A stretch of 64,000 bases of DNA, taken from positions 1 to 64,000 of the forward strand of contig CAMDFX010000009.1 in assembly GCA_945897805.1 (NCBI GenBank), given 5' to 3'. Shown here piece after piece: positions 62,797 to 64,000 of this stretch; the stretch's first letter is position 1, and each line of letters begins with the position of its first letter. A model generated the notes under the pieces. It was not told the origin of the DNA. It searched no databases and saw only the letters and a list, made by a program, of their open reading frames with translations. Made by a program: the position numbers and the translations under genes. The DNA is from Chryseobacterium gleum (GTDB lineage Bacteria > Bacteroidota > Bacteroidia > Flavobacteriales_D > Crocinitomicaceae).

Positions 62797-63789
62797 CTAC
62801 ATCTTCAAAAACCCTTTTTGGATCAATAAATGTGCAATTTGAACAGCGTTGGTTGCCGCGCCTTTTCTTAAGTTATCAGCAACAACCCACATATTTAACG
62901 TTTTTTCTTGACTTTCGTCTCTTCGAATTCTTCCTACGAAAACATCGTCTTTTCCTTCAGCATATTTCGCCATAGGATAAGTATTCGTTGTAGGATCATC
63001 CTTCAATGTAACACCAGGAGAATCGTGCAAAAGTTTTCTCACATCTTGAAGTTCGAATTCTTTGTCAAATTCTACATTCAATGCCTCAGAATGTCCGCCA
63101 ACAACAGGAACTCGCACCGCGGTTGCAGTCACTCTAATCGATTGATCTAGAATTTTCTTCGTTTCTTGGGTTAACTTCATTTCTTCTTTGGTGTAGCCAT
63201 TGTCCAAGAAACTATCGCAATGCGGGATACAATTTTTATCAATTGTATAAGGATAAGCCATTTCTCCTTCAATTCCACTACGTTCATTTTCCATTTGCTT
63301 CACCGCTTTCATTCCAGTGCCGGTGATGGATTGGTAAGTCGAAACAACGACTCTTTTCACAGTATACGCTTTATGCAAGGGAGCCAAAGCAAGCATCATT
63401 TGAATGGTACTGCAATTTGGATTGGCAATAATTTTGTCATCTTCAGTCAATAAATCACCATTTATTTCAGGAATGATTAACTTTTTGGTTGGATCCATTC
63501 TCCAAGCTGAGCTATTGTCAATCACAAAAGTGCCAACTTTAGCAAATTTAGGCGCCCAAAGTAAAGAGGTTTCTCCTCCAGCGGAAAAAATAGCCAAATC
63601 AGGCTTACTATCTACAGCAGCTTGCAAACCTACTACAGTATAGGAAATTCCTCCAAATTCAATTTTCTGGCCTACAGATTTTTCAGAAGCAACAGGAATC
63701 AATTCCGTTACTGGAAAATTTTGTTCACGCAACACTTTCAGCATCACCTTTCCTACCATTCCAGTAGCGCCAACTACAGCTATTCTCAT
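62797..63789 (-). CDS. asd: Aspartate-semialdehyde dehydrogenase
   Basis: 330 residues. N-terminal NADP-binding GATGMVGKVMLK, catalytic Cys in IANPNCSTIQM (about 128), GGHSEALNVEF with the substrate-binding segment, and a full-length C-terminus. It makes aspartate semialdehyde for Lys, Thr, Met and peptidoglycan precursors. It is on the opposite strand, convergent with der. Confidence 0.95.
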   Translation of the reverse strand: MRIAVVGATGMVGKVMLKVLREQNFPVTELIPVASEKSVGQKIEFGGISYTVVGLQAAVDSKPDLAIFSAGGETSLLWAPKFAKVGTFVIDNSSAWRMDPTKKLIIPEINGDLLTEDDKIIANPNCSTIQMMLALAPLHKAYTVKRVVVSTYQSITGTGMKAVKQMENERSGIEGEMAYPYTIDKNCIPHCDSFLDNGYTKEEMKLTQETKKILDQSIRVTATAVRVPVVGGHSEALNVEFDKEFELQDVRKLLHDSPGVTLKDDPTTNTYPMAKYAEGKDDVFVGRIRRDESQEKTLNMWVVADNLRKGAATNAVQIAHLLIQKGFLKM

Positions 63790-63935
63790 TTTAGTAACTT
63801 TAGAATATCGAAATATTAAATGAAATCAAATCTTAAAATTTTTAAAACAATGATTATCAACAAAGAATAATTCCGAATAAATTTATAAATACAAACTCAA
63901 AATTACTATATTTAAGGTCTTATTGTAAACTATCT

Positions 63936-64000
63936 ATGAAACACTTTCTTAACATTGCATTTTTAATACTTCCATTGTTCGTGTTTTCGCAGGTGCTGGA
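63936..64000 (+). CDS. 5' end of a secreted protein gene (truncated by window)
   Basis: From ATG 63936 the frame reads MKHFLNIAFLILPLFVFSQ, a clean signal peptide, and is still open at the last base. Only 21 codons are visible, so no family can be named. Confidence 0.55.
   Translation, partial: MKHFLNIAFLILPLFVFSQVL

Noticed and set aside
62772-62975. Small plus-strand gene starting MKMKIRQKP
   Set aside because: It overlaps the 3' end of the aspartate-semialdehyde dehydrogenase gene on the opposite strand and looks like antisense.
1-64000. tRNA, rRNA and riboswitch genes
   Set aside because: No cloverleaf or rRNA-like stretch was recognised by eye; a tRNAscan/Rfam run would settle it.

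Overview
The window looks like a chromosomal piece of a Bacteroidota genome, most likely Flavobacteriales (a Crocinitomicaceae/Fluviicola-like lineage is my guess, not proven). Reasons: low GC; promoters with the Bacteroidota -7 box TAnnTTTG; three proteins with type IX secretion (T9SS) C-terminal sorting domains, one of the CHU_C/gliding-associated type; CarboxypepD_reg-type TonB receptors; a Y_Y_Y two-component-type propeller; and Bacteroidota-restricted small families (DUF6132, DUF5690, DUF983). No tRNA, rRNA, CRISPR array or replication origin was seen.

Layout. 1-6.5 kb: an outer-membrane barrel (cut by the window edge) in an operon with a large TPR protein, a lone FtsE-like ATPase and a holin-like membrane protein pair. 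6.7-16 kb: an accessory stretch with an orphan KilA-N protein, an acyl-ACP desaturase, an unknown lipoprotein, an unknown gene divergent from a WYL regulator, a full-length MmeI-family (type IIL) restriction-modification enzyme, a translationally coupled HEPN-motif protein, and a RAYT transposase flanked by structured palindromic repeats, one followed by a decayed RAYT remnant. 16-24 kb: housekeeping and unknown genes, a 1303-residue propeller-adenylate cyclase-HD fusion, tryptophan 2,3-dioxygenase and a DUF3108 protein. 24-27.4 kb: a compact sulfur/redox cluster (Crp/Fnr regulator, three rhodaneses, Cys-rich small membrane proteins, DUF983) with a perfect TGTGA-N6-TCACA box. 27.6-39.4 kb: secreted/envelope proteins, a glycosyltransferase, a flippase, Dxr, LepA and a FecA-like receptor. 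54.9-64 kb: a T9SS type B cargo, a Pif1-like helicase, Era, Der, and aspartate-semialdehyde dehydrogenase.

The most interesting system is at 39.4-54.85 kb: a co-oriented locus for 2-aminoethylphosphonate (AEP) use, headed by a divergent XRE-cupin regulator. It encodes two tandem paralogous TonB receptors, a secreted NPP/alkaline-phosphatase-superfamily hydrolase and a LamG/FN3 protein (both with T9SS tails), a PHP-family phosphoesterase, a DUF5690 transporter resembling organophosphate antiporters, a TIGR03364-type FAD oxidoreductase, a phosphonatase-type HAD hydrolase with the Schiff-base lysine conserved, and the transaminase PhnW. Together they suggest a path from extracellular phosphonate-bearing polymer or ester to acetaldehyde plus phosphate, without C-P lyase or the usual PhnCDE/PhnSTUV transporters. 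A shared promoter-proximal motif occurs in three intergenic regions of the locus, with a partial match next to the regulator.

Other notable signals: a heptamer (ATTAGAC) repeated immediately after the stop codons of three unrelated genes, always in the sense orientation; a dispersed intergenic repeat family at 30.6, 32.4 and 62.7 kb; and specificity residues in the MmeI homologue that predict G as the sixth base of its target.
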